Below, piece by piece: positions 1-8,106 of a stretch of 64,000 nucleotides of DNA. The notes under the pieces are model-generated. The model searched no databases. It was not told the DNA's origin and saw nothing but the letters and a program-made list of their open reading frames with translations. Position 1 is the first letter of the stretch. Every line of letters begins with the position of its first letter. A program made the translations under genes and the position numbers. The DNA is from an uncultured Phascolarctobacterium sp. (GTDB lineage Bacteria; Bacillota; Negativicutes; Acidaminococcales; Acidaminococcaceae). The stretch covers positions 20,019 to 84,018 of the forward strand of contig CAJKLD010000004.1 in assembly GCA_905200645.1 (NCBI GenBank), in the 5' to 3' direction.

Positions 1-80
1 TTTTAGGAGAGACTATAACGCTGAAAACTATTATCGGCGGCCTGTTGATTACTGCCGGGACGCTGGTCTTAATATTTTAG
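1..80 (+). CDS. EamA/DMT-family transporter, C-terminal end (partial)
   Basis: Only the last 25-26 codons are in the window; the reading frame is set by the codon at position 3 and ends at the TAG at 78-80. The residues run Leu-Gly-Glu-Thr, a short polar stretch, then a hydrophobic helix containing Ile-Gly-Gly and Ala-Gly. This is the usual end of EamA (drug/metabolite transporter) proteins, where a conserved Gly-Glu precedes the tenth membrane helix. The substrate cannot be told. The fragment is too short to exclude another membrane protein. The call rests on the Leu-Gly-Glu motif plus the final helix. Confidence 0.55.
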   Translation, partial: LGETITLKTIIGGLLITAGTLVLIF

Positions 81-142
81 TCAAATAAAATTGCAGAAAC
101 ATATTATTACTTGTTCAACGCGTTTTTTGACGTTCGCTTATA

Positions 143-170
143 AAAAAAGTCGCCGTGTGGCGACTTTTTT
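143..170. terminator. Bidirectional Rho-independent terminator
   Basis: An 11-12 bp stem with GTCGCC/GGCGAC core and a 4-base GTGT loop is flanked by A-run on the left and T-run on the right. It can therefore end both the EamA gene on the plus strand and the DASS transporter gene arriving on the minus strand. Confidence 0.9.
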
Positions 171-180
171 ACATTATCAA

Positions 181-1593
181 TTAAATATGGTTAAATAACC
201 CCCAAAATGTCATACAAACATATCCTAAACAGCTGACCAGCACCATACATAAGATAGAAAGCTTTACGCCATGGAGCATTAAATCATCTGGATTAAGACC
301 GTAGGTAACGCCAACGGCGCGTGTGCTTACCGGCAGAATAAATGCGCAATTAACGGCTACAATGGAAATTAAAATATAGGGAATGGGATTAACACCCAAC
401 GCTTTAGTTATACTTTCTACTACCGGTATGGAAATAGACGCTGCCGCAGTATTGCTGCTGATTTCTGTTAGAAAGGTGGCAAATAAAGTCAAACTGAACA
501 TTGTTTCCACGCCGCCGCTTAAAGGCAGCAAGGTGATTACTTTGGCAATGGCTTCTGCCGCGCCGGTATCTGTGATTAGCTTGCCTAAAGCTAAGCCGCC
601 GGAAAAAAGAAAAATCATGCCCCACATGATGCCTTTTTCTGCTTCATTCCAAGTAAGCAGAAGTTGACCGGTTTCGTTGCGCAGGACAAAGGTCAGCATA
701 CCAAAGCAAAAGAAAACATAGGCTGGTTTCATTAAAGGTAAATAGCTGACATAAAGCGGACGAACGAAAGCTAGAAGCGTAGCCAAAACAAACAGCCATA
801 ATCCCAGCTTTTCTCCACGTTTCATTGGTCCAAGTTTAGCATAAACAGAACGGAAATATTCTTTACCGCCTTCTATATGTTTTACAGGCATAGGTAGATG
901 CAGCAAAAATACTAAAATAAACAGCAAAATGATAAACAGCAAAGGTAAAAAGCGGATAATCCAGTCAATATACATGAATTCTTTGCCTGTAAGTTTTTCT
1001 AAATAGCTGATAGCCACTAAATTGGACGCACCGCCTAAAGGCGAACCAAAGCCTCCGAAGCCTGCGCCCCAGACCAACGCCAGTAAAATAGGCGTAGCAA
1101 TAGGATTATTGGTGATTTGTGTCTGTCCAAGAAATTTTAGCATGCTGACTGCCACCGGAACTAAAATCATAACTACGACTACATTGGGTAAAAAGATAGA
1201 TAATACGGTTGCGGCAAGCAGCCATACAGTAATCTGCTGTTGCATGGAGGTGCCAATGCCGCAAAGGAATTTAATGGCCATGCGTTTATCTAAATGCGTT
1301 TTTTCCCATACTAGACTGATAAGGTCGCTGCCGACTAAAAGAACCACAATTTCTGAAAAATATTTGCTGATGATACCCTCCATAGGTACTATCCCGAAGA
1401 CTGCGTTGATGGGAATAGGTAAAAGCGCCGTAACGGCAATATTTACCGGGCGCAGCACCCACCACAAACCCATCCAGCATATTGTAGCGATAGCGGCTGC
1501 TTGTTTAAAGGGAATAAGCTGCGCTAAGATAAGCAGCACTACAAAAAATAATAACGGTCCGGTCAAGGTGTTCAATGAACGATATTTTTTCAT
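181..1593 (-). CDS. DASS-family (SLC13-like) sodium/anion symporter
   Basis: A 470-residue polytopic membrane protein of about 11-12 hydrophobic segments, the usual DASS length. DASS carriers import di- and tricarboxylates or sulfate with sodium. The second signature motif, Ser-Asn-Thr, is at residues 380-382 inside the expected helix, and a Gly-rich Pro-Leu-Gly-Gly-Ala-Ser-Asn stretch lies near 184-191. The first Ser-Asn-Thr position (about 136-138) reads Pro-Asn-Val, so the first sodium/substrate clamp is altered. The start is ATG preceded by GAGGAG on the minus strand. The gene is divergent from a LysR regulator 136 bases away, which suggests substrate-responsive control. A succinate or other dicarboxylate substrate is attractive given the succinate-to-propionate genes at the right edge, but that is inference. 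Confidence 0.85.
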   Translation of the reverse strand: MKKYRSLNTLTGPLLFFVVLLILAQLIPFKQAAAIATICWMGLWWVLRPVNIAVTALLPIPINAVFGIVPMEGIISKYFSEIVVLLVGSDLISLVWEKTHLDKRMAIKFLCGIGTSMQQQITVWLLAATVLSIFLPNVVVVMILVPVAVSMLKFLGQTQITNNPIATPILLALVWGAGFGGFGSPLGGASNLVAISYLEKLTGKEFMYIDWIIRFLPLLFIILLFILVFLLHLPMPVKHIEGGKEYFRSVYAKLGPMKRGEKLGLWLFVLATLLAFVRPLYVSYLPLMKPAYVFFCFGMLTFVLRNETGQLLLTWNEAEKGIMWGMIFLFSGGLALGKLITDTGAAEAIAKVITLLPLSGGVETMFSLTLFATFLTEISSNTAAASISIPVVESITKALGVNPIPYILISIVAVNCAFILPVSTRAVGVTYGLNPDDLMLHGVKLSILCMVLVSCLGYVCMTFWGLFNHI

Positions 1594-1729
1594 AACTACA
1601 TCTCCTCGTATAATATTAGCTAGCTGTAAGGCTAAAGAGTATTTACTTTATTATATTCTTGGAGTAAAATTAAGTAAAATATTTTAATTTGATTTATTTA
1701 ATCATTTTTTGCTATATTAGGAGCGCGTT
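1594..1729. promoter_or_regulatory. Divergent control region between DASS transporter and LysR genes
   Basis: This 136-base AT-rich gap separates two genes read away from each other, the arrangement in which a LysR protein usually controls both its own gene and the neighbour. An AAAATATTTT palindrome is at 1677-1686 inside a longer imperfect dyad of A/T bases, a plausible LysR (T-N11-A type) site. The LysR start is preceded by TAGGAG. The exact promoter elements could not be assigned with confidence. Confidence 0.5.
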
Positions 1730-2614
1730 ATGGATTTTGATTTTTATCGTAATTTTATTGTGGTTGCCGAAACAGGCAATATTAGTGCCGCAGCAAAAAA
1801 GCTGGCTATTGTACAGCCGGCTCTCAGTGCGCAAATTAAAACTTTAGAAAAATATTATCAGATTCAGCTTTTTAAAACCTGCCGCGGTAAGCGTCATATT
1901 GAGCTTACCGAAGCAGGAGAAGCCTTTTTAAAGCAGGCTAAGCTGCTTTGCTCCACTGAAGATGGCATTAATCTTTCTATGCAGTCCTTCAGCAAGCAGG
2001 CCAGCGGCACTCTGCGCTTTAGCGTTTCCTATGCCAGCAGTGAATATTTTTTGAATAATTTTATTATTCCTTTTGCTAAACAGCAGCCGCAGATCAATTT
2101 TCAATTTCATAATGCCACTGTTATGGAACAGTTAAAGCAGCTTACTCATGAACTAATTGATTTTGGCTTTGCTAATGCGCCTTTGCCGCATTCAGAGGAA
2201 ATAACGGCTGTAAAAATTAAAACGGAATATTTCTATGCTGTTTACAGTAAAAGGATGCAGCTTCCTTGGGCCGAGAAAACGATTTTGACTCCGGACGCTT
2301 TGAAAGATTTGCCGCTTTGCTGCAATTACGGCAGCTACAGCTTGCTGCGCAGCGTTTGTCAGGGGTATGGCTTTCAGCCTAAAATATCGTTTATTTCTAC
2401 AACTTCCTTAGATGCTGTGACCTTTGCTGCCAGCGATTTAGGTATAGCTATTGTTGCCGCACTGCCTAACGATCCTGTAAACGAAGATATGTTACGTCTG
2501 CCTATTGATGACTGCAAGCTTACTTTTTCTCAAAGCCTTTATTGGAGCAATAAAAATAAACTTTCGCCGGCAGCAGAATTATTTTTACAGTTTTTTCAAA
2601 GCAGGAAAAATTAA
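1730..2614 (+). CDS. LysR-family transcriptional regulator
   Basis: A 294-residue protein of typical LysR length. The N-terminal winged helix-turn-helix is clear: a Phe-Val/Ala-Glu-Thr-Gly-Asn-Ile-Ser-Ala-Ala-Ala stretch (around 12-25), then Gln-Pro-Ala-Leu-Ser near 29-33 in the recognition helix. The rest is the periplasmic-binding-protein-like effector domain. The start ATG follows a TAGGAG ribosome site. Because the gene is divergent from the DASS transporter, it most likely senses the transported acid and controls that carrier; this is inferred from arrangement only. Confidence 0.9.
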   Translation: MDFDFYRNFIVVAETGNISAAAKKLAIVQPALSAQIKTLEKYYQIQLFKTCRGKRHIELTEAGEAFLKQAKLLCSTEDGINLSMQSFSKQASGTLRFSVSYASSEYFLNNFIIPFAKQQPQINFQFHNATVMEQLKQLTHELIDFGFANAPLPHSEEITAVKIKTEYFYAVYSKRMQLPWAEKTILTPDALKDLPLCCNYGSYSLLRSVCQGYGFQPKISFISTTSLDAVTFAASDLGIAIVAALPNDPVNEDMLRLPIDDCKLTFSQSLYWSNKNKLSPAAELFLQFFQSRKN

Positions 2615-2639
2615 ATTTGCTTTTTCACTTTTGCTAAAG

Positions 2640-3326
2640 CTAAAAATAGCATTTTATTTGTGGATCTTCTGCTGCTAAAAGCTGCCTTAAAGACGAAAAA
2701 TCATTATCTATGAAATTTAATCGCTGATATCTTTGCTGTAAATAGATGATAAATTCCTGCAGATGCCTGCATTCGATAACATGGCTGTTGGCTAAATATT
2801 GACTGATAACATTATTGATTAGCACAACAACGCTGCTGTCTATGCTTTCTTGCGGGCAGGCGTAAAGCTGTAGAAAAACCTCCTTAAACCCGTAAGGCAT
2901 GGGGCAGGAGTAGATTTTCTGTATACTAACGAATAAACGCGCATACGCTAAAAGATTGCGCATTTCTTGATTAATTTTATCCGGCGCAACAGTGCGCGGT
3001 TTTGGTTTATGGGCAAAAACGCTGAATTTAGGCGGTAAAGATAATTGCCAATTCTTTAGTAACGCTTTGCCTGTTGCCACCGAAAAAATAGGGTAATAGA
3101 GTTTTAAATTCGTCATATCCCGTACTTTAAAGGTTATGGCTGTATCGCGCAGCTTTCTGCCGCCGTACATCCAACTGTAAACGGTCTGGCCGGGGGCTAA
3201 ATCCTCGTAGGCCTCTACTTCTACTCTAAAATAGCGCGGAATATTTAGGCGTAACTGCTGGTTTTTACAAAACTTGGTGATAAATAAATTAACTTCTTTA
3301 CCGGATGCCATAATATAATCGTTCAT
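2640..3326 (-). CDS. Conserved-looking protein of unknown function
   Basis: About 228 residues, no signal peptide and no membrane helix. I do not recognise the family. The N-terminal 80 residues are rich in beta-forming and charged residues (a Pro-Arg-Tyr-Phe-Arg-Val-Glu-Val-Glu segment, then Gly-Arg-Lys-Leu-Arg-Asp). The C-terminal half looks helical and Leu/Tyr/Gln-rich. ATG at 3326 is used here; a TTG codon directly upstream (3329) sits closer to the AAGGAG and is an alternative start. The gene is convergent with LysR (25-base gap) and divergent from the dehydratase-like operon. The intact frame, the ribosome site and ordinary base composition argue that it is real. Confidence 0.6.
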   Translation of the reverse strand: MNDYIMASGKEVNLFITKFCKNQQLRLNIPRYFRVEVEAYEDLAPGQTVYSWMYGGRKLRDTAITFKVRDMTNLKLYYPIFSVATGKALLKNWQLSLPPKFSVFAHKPKPRTVAPDKINQEMRNLLAYARLFVSIQKIYSCPMPYGFKEVFLQLYACPQESIDSSVVVLINNVISQYLANSHVIECRHLQEFIIYLQQRYQRLNFIDNDFSSLRQLLAAEDPQIKCYF

Positions 3327-3474
3327 CAATTAACACAACTCCTTCATTGCTTGGCAAAACTATCCGTGTATTTTTGTTGCTGCGTTACTAGTAAATAATG
3401 GGCCCACAATATTTACTTCGCTTGTATTATACACTTTTGCCGCTAAAAAGCTATGGACAAAGTAAACAAAATTT

Positions 3475-3510
3475 AAAAATTTTTTTGTGCACTTTGCACA
3501 AAAAATTTTT
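3475..3510. promoter_or_regulatory. Strong AT-flanked palindrome in the divergent region (candidate operator)
   Basis: A nearly perfect inverted repeat lies in the 352-base gap between the unknown minus-strand gene and the dehydratase-like operon. The core is TTGTGCA, three bases, TGCACAA, extended on both sides by T-run/A-run and A5/T5, giving arms of 16-17 bases with one bulge. It sits upstream of both flanking genes, so it is not an ordinary terminator for either. The core resembles TGTG/CACA operators of CRP/FNR-type or Rex-type regulators without matching either exactly. The rest of the gap is AT-rich with no gene I can support. Confidence 0.5.
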
Positions 3511-3678
3511 GACAACAAAAAATTATGGCTTTTAACCTTCAAGAAAATCAAAAGTTTTCATTTTTTTTACTTTTTTATTTTCTAAGTATTTTACTAATCA
3601 GCTTTAAAGTATTAAAATATAAAATGAATAAGTATTGATTGATTTCTATATTGGTAGAATCAGTTTCCGGAGGTCATT

Positions 3679-6612
3679 ATGCAGATAGGTTTAGACATTG
3701 GCAGTACAACAATAAAAATAGCAGTTTTGGATGATGCCGGTACGCTGCTGTTCAGCAAATATCAGCGTCATTACAGCCAAATTGCTACTAAAATTTTAGA
3801 ATTGCATAAAGAGCTGATGCTTAGATTTCCTACCTTGCGTAAGGCGCGGTTGGCTATCAGCGGCAGCGCGGGCATAGGTATTGCCGAAAGCTGCGGACTG
3901 CAGTTTGTGCAGGAGGTTTTTGCGGAAAAAATTTGCACGGAAAAGCTTAACCCGCAAACAGATGCGGTTATTGAGCTTGGCGGCGAGGACGCTAAAATAC
4001 TTTTTCTTGGCCGCCATTTTGATGCGCGCATGAACGACAGCTGCGCCGGAGGCACCGGAGCCTTTATCGACCAAATGGCTTCCTTGCTTAATGTAGAAAC
4101 AACGGAAATGAACGCATTGGCGCAAAAAGCTGCTACCAGCTATACTATTGCCAGCCGCTGCGGCGTTTTCGCTAAAAGTGATATCCAGCCGCTGCTAAAT
4201 CAGGGCGCCGCTAAAAGCGATTTAGTGGCCAGCATTTTTCATGCTGTGGCCAGTCAGGCTGTTACCGGCTTAGCTAAGGGTCGGCCTATTGAGGGAAAAG
4301 TGCTTTACCTTGGCGGACCTTTAACCTTTATGAGCTGTCTGCGTGAAAGCTTTGATAAAATTTTGCAGATTAAAGGCGTATGTCCGGAAAATAGCCTTTA
4401 TTATGTGGCTATGGGTGCGGCTTTCTGTGCCGAGCACGACGTGGAATTTGCTGCATTGCCTGCTAAATTGGAGGCTGCCAGCAAGGAGCATGTATTTGAA
4501 CATATGCCGCCGCTTTTTCAAAATCAGGCAGAATACGATGCTTTTTATAAGCGTCATTCCCAAAACGCCATAACTATTTCTACTCCTGAAAATGCTAGGG
4601 AAGCTTTTATCGGTATTGACTCCGGCAGTACCACTATCAAAATTACCGTTATGAGTCCGGCAGGCGAGCTTTTAGATTCTTTTTATCAAAGCAATAAGGG
4701 TAATCCTGTTGTGGCTGTACGCGATTATCTTACTGCGTTTTATGAAAAATATCCTCGTTGCCGCATTTTAGCCGGCGCCGTTACCGGGTATGGAGAGGAT
4801 TTGATTCAACATGCCTTTGGTATAGATTATGGTATTGTGGAAACTATGGCGCATTTTTATGCAGCGCAGTATTTAGAGCCTAATGTGGATTTTATTTTGG
4901 ATATTGGCGGTCAGGATATGAAATGCCTTAAAATTCATAACGGAGCCATTGATAATATATTTTTGAATGAAGCTTGCTCCAGTGGTTGCGGTAGCTTTTT
5001 GCAAACTTTTGCCGAAATTCTTGGTTATACAGCCGAAGAATTTGCTAAAATTGGCCTTTTTGCCGACATGCCTGTTGATTTAGGCAGCCGTTGCACCGTA
5101 TTTATGAACAGCAGTGTTAAACAGGCGCAGAAAGACGGAGCTTCTGTTGCTAATATCAGTGCCGGGCTTTCAATAAGTATTGTTAAAAATGCATTGTATA
5201 AGGTTATCCGACCCGGCAGTAAGGCTGCCATCGGTAAGCATATTGTAGTTCAGGGCGGCACCTTCCTCAACGATTGCGTGCTGCGTGCTTTTGAACTGGA
5301 AATGGGGCTGGAGGTTGTAAGGCCAAATATAGCAGGACTTATGGGCGCTTATGGCGCTGCTCTTTACGCTCAGCGCCGTTATCAAAGTAACAGGTATCCC
5401 AGCAGCATTTTAAAGCTGGCAGACCTAGCAGATTTTCAGCATACAGTTAAAGGTGTAACCTGCGGCTTATGCAACAATCACTGCCATTTAACTGTTAACA
5501 GTTTTGCCAGCGGCAAACGTTTTATCAGCGGCAATCGCTGCGAACGGCCTATTACGCACATGGCGCCTAAGGATGATTTAAATCTTTATCGTCAAAAGCT
5601 GGAGCTTTTAAAAAATCTGCCTGTTAATGAGCAGCCAACCCGCGGCGTGATGGGCATTCCGATGGGTTTAAATATGTATGAGCTGCTGCCGTTTTGGCAG
5701 GGACTTTTGCAGCACCTTGGCTTTAAGATAGTTACCAGTCCGATTGAAGATAAATATATTTACCGTATGGGACAAAATACGATTCCCAGCGATACTGTCT
5801 GCTATCCGGCCAAGCTTATGCACGGACACATTAAGTGGTTGCTTGATCACGGTATTGACCATATCTTTTATCCCTGCATGACCTATAATATTTGCGAGCA
5901 GGGGACGGAAAACTGTTATAACTGTCCCGTTGTTGCTTATTATCCTGAAGTGCTGCATGCTAATATGCGCGAATTGTCTAAAGCGGTTTTTTTCTTTGAT
6001 TATCTTGGCTTGTTGCACAAAAAGGTTTTGGTGCAGAAGCTTTACGAAATTTTTCATAAGGCTTACAGCGATATAACCAAGGAGCAGATAAAAAAAGCTG
6101 TGGACGCTGCTTTTGCCGCTTATGATGCTTTTGAAGCGCAGGTTAAGGAGCGCGGACAGAAAATTATTACGCTGGCACGCCGGCAGCACAGACCTATCAT
6201 AGTTATGGCTGGCAGACCTTACCATATTGACCCCAAGGTAAATCACAGTATCGACCGTTTGATTACTACGATGGGCGCTGCTCTTGTCAGCGAGGATGCA
6301 GTCAGTAGTCATGTAACGCCTAAAGAGCTCAATACGGATTTACATGTGCTTAACCAATGGACTTATCATAGCCGCCTTTACGCTGCCGCTAAATACGTGG
6401 CAGAAAACCCTGATATGCACCTTGTTCAGCTGGTAAGCTTTGGTTGCGGTTGTGATGCTATTACCGCTGACGAATGCCGCCGTATTTTAGAAGCAAACGG
6501 AAGGATTTATACGCAGATTAAAATAGATGATATTGATAATTTAGGCGCAGCTAAAATACGCATTCGTAGTCTTTTCTCTGCTGCCAATTTGTTTGAATTA
6601 GATAATAATTAA
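3679..6612 (+). CDS. Acyl-CoA dehydratase activase-type protein, two ASKHA domains plus DUF2229 (PlsA/PlsR-like)
   Basis: 977 residues in three parts. Two tandem ASKHA-type ATPase modules of the BcrA/BadF/HgdC family occupy about 1-250 and 310-560. Each has the Asp-x-Gly-Ser-Thr-Thr phosphate loop (near 5 and 314), a Gly-Gly-x-Asp motif, and the Cys motifs that hold the bridging [4Fe-4S] cluster (Cys-Ala-Gly-Gly-Thr-Gly near 121 and Ser-Arg-Cys near 158; Cys-Ser-Ser-Gly-Cys-Gly near 433 and Ser-Arg-Cys near 473). From about 590 a DUF2229/HgdB-like part starts with Cys-Gly-Leu-Cys-x4-Cys. Family members use ATP to push an electron onto a dehydratase/reductase partner. The partner is the next gene, 13 bases downstream. 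This two-gene domain order matches the plsA/plsR operon reported for anaerobic plasmalogen formation in Clostridium perfringens. Start ATG follows GGAGG. Confidence 0.8.
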   Translation: MQIGLDIGSTTIKIAVLDDAGTLLFSKYQRHYSQIATKILELHKELMLRFPTLRKARLAISGSAGIGIAESCGLQFVQEVFAEKICTEKLNPQTDAVIELGGEDAKILFLGRHFDARMNDSCAGGTGAFIDQMASLLNVETTEMNALAQKAATSYTIASRCGVFAKSDIQPLLNQGAAKSDLVASIFHAVASQAVTGLAKGRPIEGKVLYLGGPLTFMSCLRESFDKILQIKGVCPENSLYYVAMGAAFCAEHDVEFAALPAKLEAASKEHVFEHMPPLFQNQAEYDAFYKRHSQNAITISTPENAREAFIGIDSGSTTIKITVMSPAGELLDSFYQSNKGNPVVAVRDYLTAFYEKYPRCRILAGAVTGYGEDLIQHAFGIDYGIVETMAHFYAAQYLEPNVDFILDIGGQDMKCLKIHNGAIDNIFLNEACSSGCGSFLQTFAEILGYTAEEFAKIGLFADMPVDLGSRCTVFMNSSVKQAQKDGASVANISAGLSISIVKNALYKVIRPGSKAAIGKHIVVQGGTFLNDCVLRAFELEMGLEVVRPNIAGLMGAYGAALYAQRRYQSNRYPSSILKLADLADFQHTVKGVTCGLCNNHCHLTVNSFASGKRFISGNRCERPITHMAPKDDLNLYRQKLELLKNLPVNEQPTRGVMGIPMGLNMYELLPFWQGLLQHLGFKIVTSPIEDKYIYRMGQNTIPSDTVCYPAKLMHGHIKWLLDHGIDHIFYPCMTYNICEQGTENCYNCPVVAYYPEVLHANMRELSKAVFFFDYLGLLHKKVLVQKLYEIFHKAYSDITKEQIKKAVDAAFAAYDAFEAQVKERGQKIITLARRQHRPIIVMAGRPYHIDPKVNHSIDRLITTMGAALVSEDAVSSHVTPKELNTDLHVLNQWTYHSRLYAAAKYVAENPDMHLVQLVSFGCGCDAITADECRRILEANGRIYTQIKIDDIDNLGAAKIRIRSLFSAANLFELDNN

Positions 6613-6625
6613 AGGAGTTTTCTCC

Positions 6626-7870
6626 ATGACGGAAGCCTCTAACAATAATTTTGTTTCTTTTACAGAAAAAATGCGAAAAACTCATACCATCCTTATTCCC
6701 GGTATGCTGCCGCTGCATTTTTCACTTTTGCGGTCTGCGCTTTCTAGCTGCGGTTATAAGGCGGAAATTCTGCAAAACACAAGCCGTGAGGTTGTAGAAA
6801 CAGGTCTTAAATATGTAAATAATGACATCTGCTATCCGGCGCTTTTGGTTATCGGCCAGCTGATTAATGCTTTAGAAAGCGGCAGATATGACTTGCAAAA
6901 AACAGCGCTCATTCTTAGCCAAACTGGCGGCGGCTGCCGCGCATCCAATTATATTTATTTGCTGCGCAAGGCTTTAGAAAAAGCCGGATTCAGCGACATT
7001 CCTGTTATCAGTCTTAATGTTAACGGTTTGGAAAAACAGCCGGGCTTTCATCTGAACGCCGCTATGCTGCGTAAATTTTTGGCAGCAGTTATTTATGGCG
7101 ACGCTTTAATGTATCTGACTAATAAGGTGCGTCCTTACGAGGTTGTGCAGGGGTCTGCCGATGATCTGGCTGATAAATGGCTGGTTAAGCTCAACGAAGC
7201 TTTTCTTACTGGCAGAGCACAGGTCATGAGTAATATCAAAAAAATAACAAAAACCATTGCCGAAGAATTTGCCAGTGTGCCTATTACCTTAACGCCTAAA
7301 ACCAAGGTTGGTATTGTAGGAGAAATTTATATTAAATATGCTGCCTTAGGCAATAACAATTTAGAGAAGTTTTTACAGAAGCAGGATTGCGAGTACATGC
7401 TGCCCGGGGTTTTGAATTTTATTATGTACTGCGTAGATACCTATCTTACAGACTATAAGCTGTATGGCGGAAGCTTTTGGAAATATGGCGCGAATAAGGG
7501 CGCTATGTGGTATCTTAAACATTTGGAAAGTATTCTCCGCCAAGCGCTGGATACTCCTCCCTTCTGTGCGCCTGCTGCGTATGAAGAAACTAAGGCTATG
7601 GTCAAGGGCGTTATCGGCTATGGCAATAATATGGGCGAGGGTTGGCTTTTAACGGCCGAAATGCTGGAACTGGTTCACAGCGGCTATAATAATATTATTT
7701 GTGCTCAGCCCTTTGGCTGCCTGCCTAATCATATCGCCGGACGCGGCATGATTAACAAAATAAAAGAAATCAGTGAAGAAGCAAATATTTTGGCGATTGA
7801 TTATGATGCCAGCGCTTCGCGTGTCAACCAGGAAAATCGCATTAAGCTAATGTTGGCGACTGCAAAATAA
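6626..7870 (+). CDS. 2-hydroxyacyl-CoA dehydratase-like (HgdB-type) subunit, partner of the preceding activase
   Basis: 414 residues of the HgdB/BcrB-C fold, with an early Asn-Asp-x-Cys-Tyr-Pro motif (around 68-73), a Gln-Thr-Gly-Gly-Gly-Cys-Arg-Ala-Ser stretch (about 102-110) and a C-terminal Cys-Ala-Gln-Pro-Phe-Gly-Cys-Leu-Pro-Asn segment. These Cys positions are where dehydratase subunits bind their [4Fe-4S] cluster. In many anaerobes this segment is fused to the upstream protein as one chain of roughly 1,400 residues; here it is a separate gene behind its own AAGGAG. The two genes are clearly one transcription unit ending at the hairpin just after the stop codon. The proposed role is vinyl-ether (plasmalogen) lipid formation; the older generic label would be 2-hydroxyglutaryl-CoA dehydratase-related. 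Confidence 0.8.
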   Translation: MTEASNNNFVSFTEKMRKTHTILIPGMLPLHFSLLRSALSSCGYKAEILQNTSREVVETGLKYVNNDICYPALLVIGQLINALESGRYDLQKTALILSQTGGGCRASNYIYLLRKALEKAGFSDIPVISLNVNGLEKQPGFHLNAAMLRKFLAAVIYGDALMYLTNKVRPYEVVQGSADDLADKWLVKLNEAFLTGRAQVMSNIKKITKTIAEEFASVPITLTPKTKVGIVGEIYIKYAALGNNNLEKFLQKQDCEYMLPGVLNFIMYCVDTYLTDYKLYGGSFWKYGANKGAMWYLKHLESILRQALDTPPFCAPAAYEETKAMVKGVIGYGNNMGEGWLLTAEMLELVHSGYNNIICAQPFGCLPNHIAGRGMINKIKEISEEANILAIDYDASASRVNQENRIKLMLATAK

Positions 7871-7916
7871 AAACTGGTACAGAAAGTATAGTAGAAACTT
7901 TCTGTACCAGTTTTTG
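7869..7916 (+). terminator. Rho-independent terminator of the dehydratase-like operon
   Basis: An 18-bp near-perfect stem (ACTGGTACAGAAAGT paired with ACTTTCTGTACCAGT) with a loop of about 9 bases is followed by TTTTTG and more T. It begins at the stop codon of the second gene. Confidence 0.93.
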
Positions 7917-8106
7917 TTTTGTTTTCTTTTATGCTAACATTTGTAAAAATTACAAGATGCTTTGCTATTTTGCTGCTGTATTTAAATAATATTTTATATG
8001 GTTTAACTATTGTAATGTTGTTTGTGCAGCGTTACAATGAGTACGCAGATAACTGGTTGTTTAGCTGTCTATAAAACACTTAAATCAGGCATAAGGAGTG
8101 ATAAGC

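Noticed and set aside
3360..3551. A 63-codon open frame on the minus strand in the 3.3-3.7 kb gap
   Set aside because: It runs through the AT-rich palindrome, has no ribosome site, and its product is low-complexity; it is better explained as chance in AT-rich DNA.
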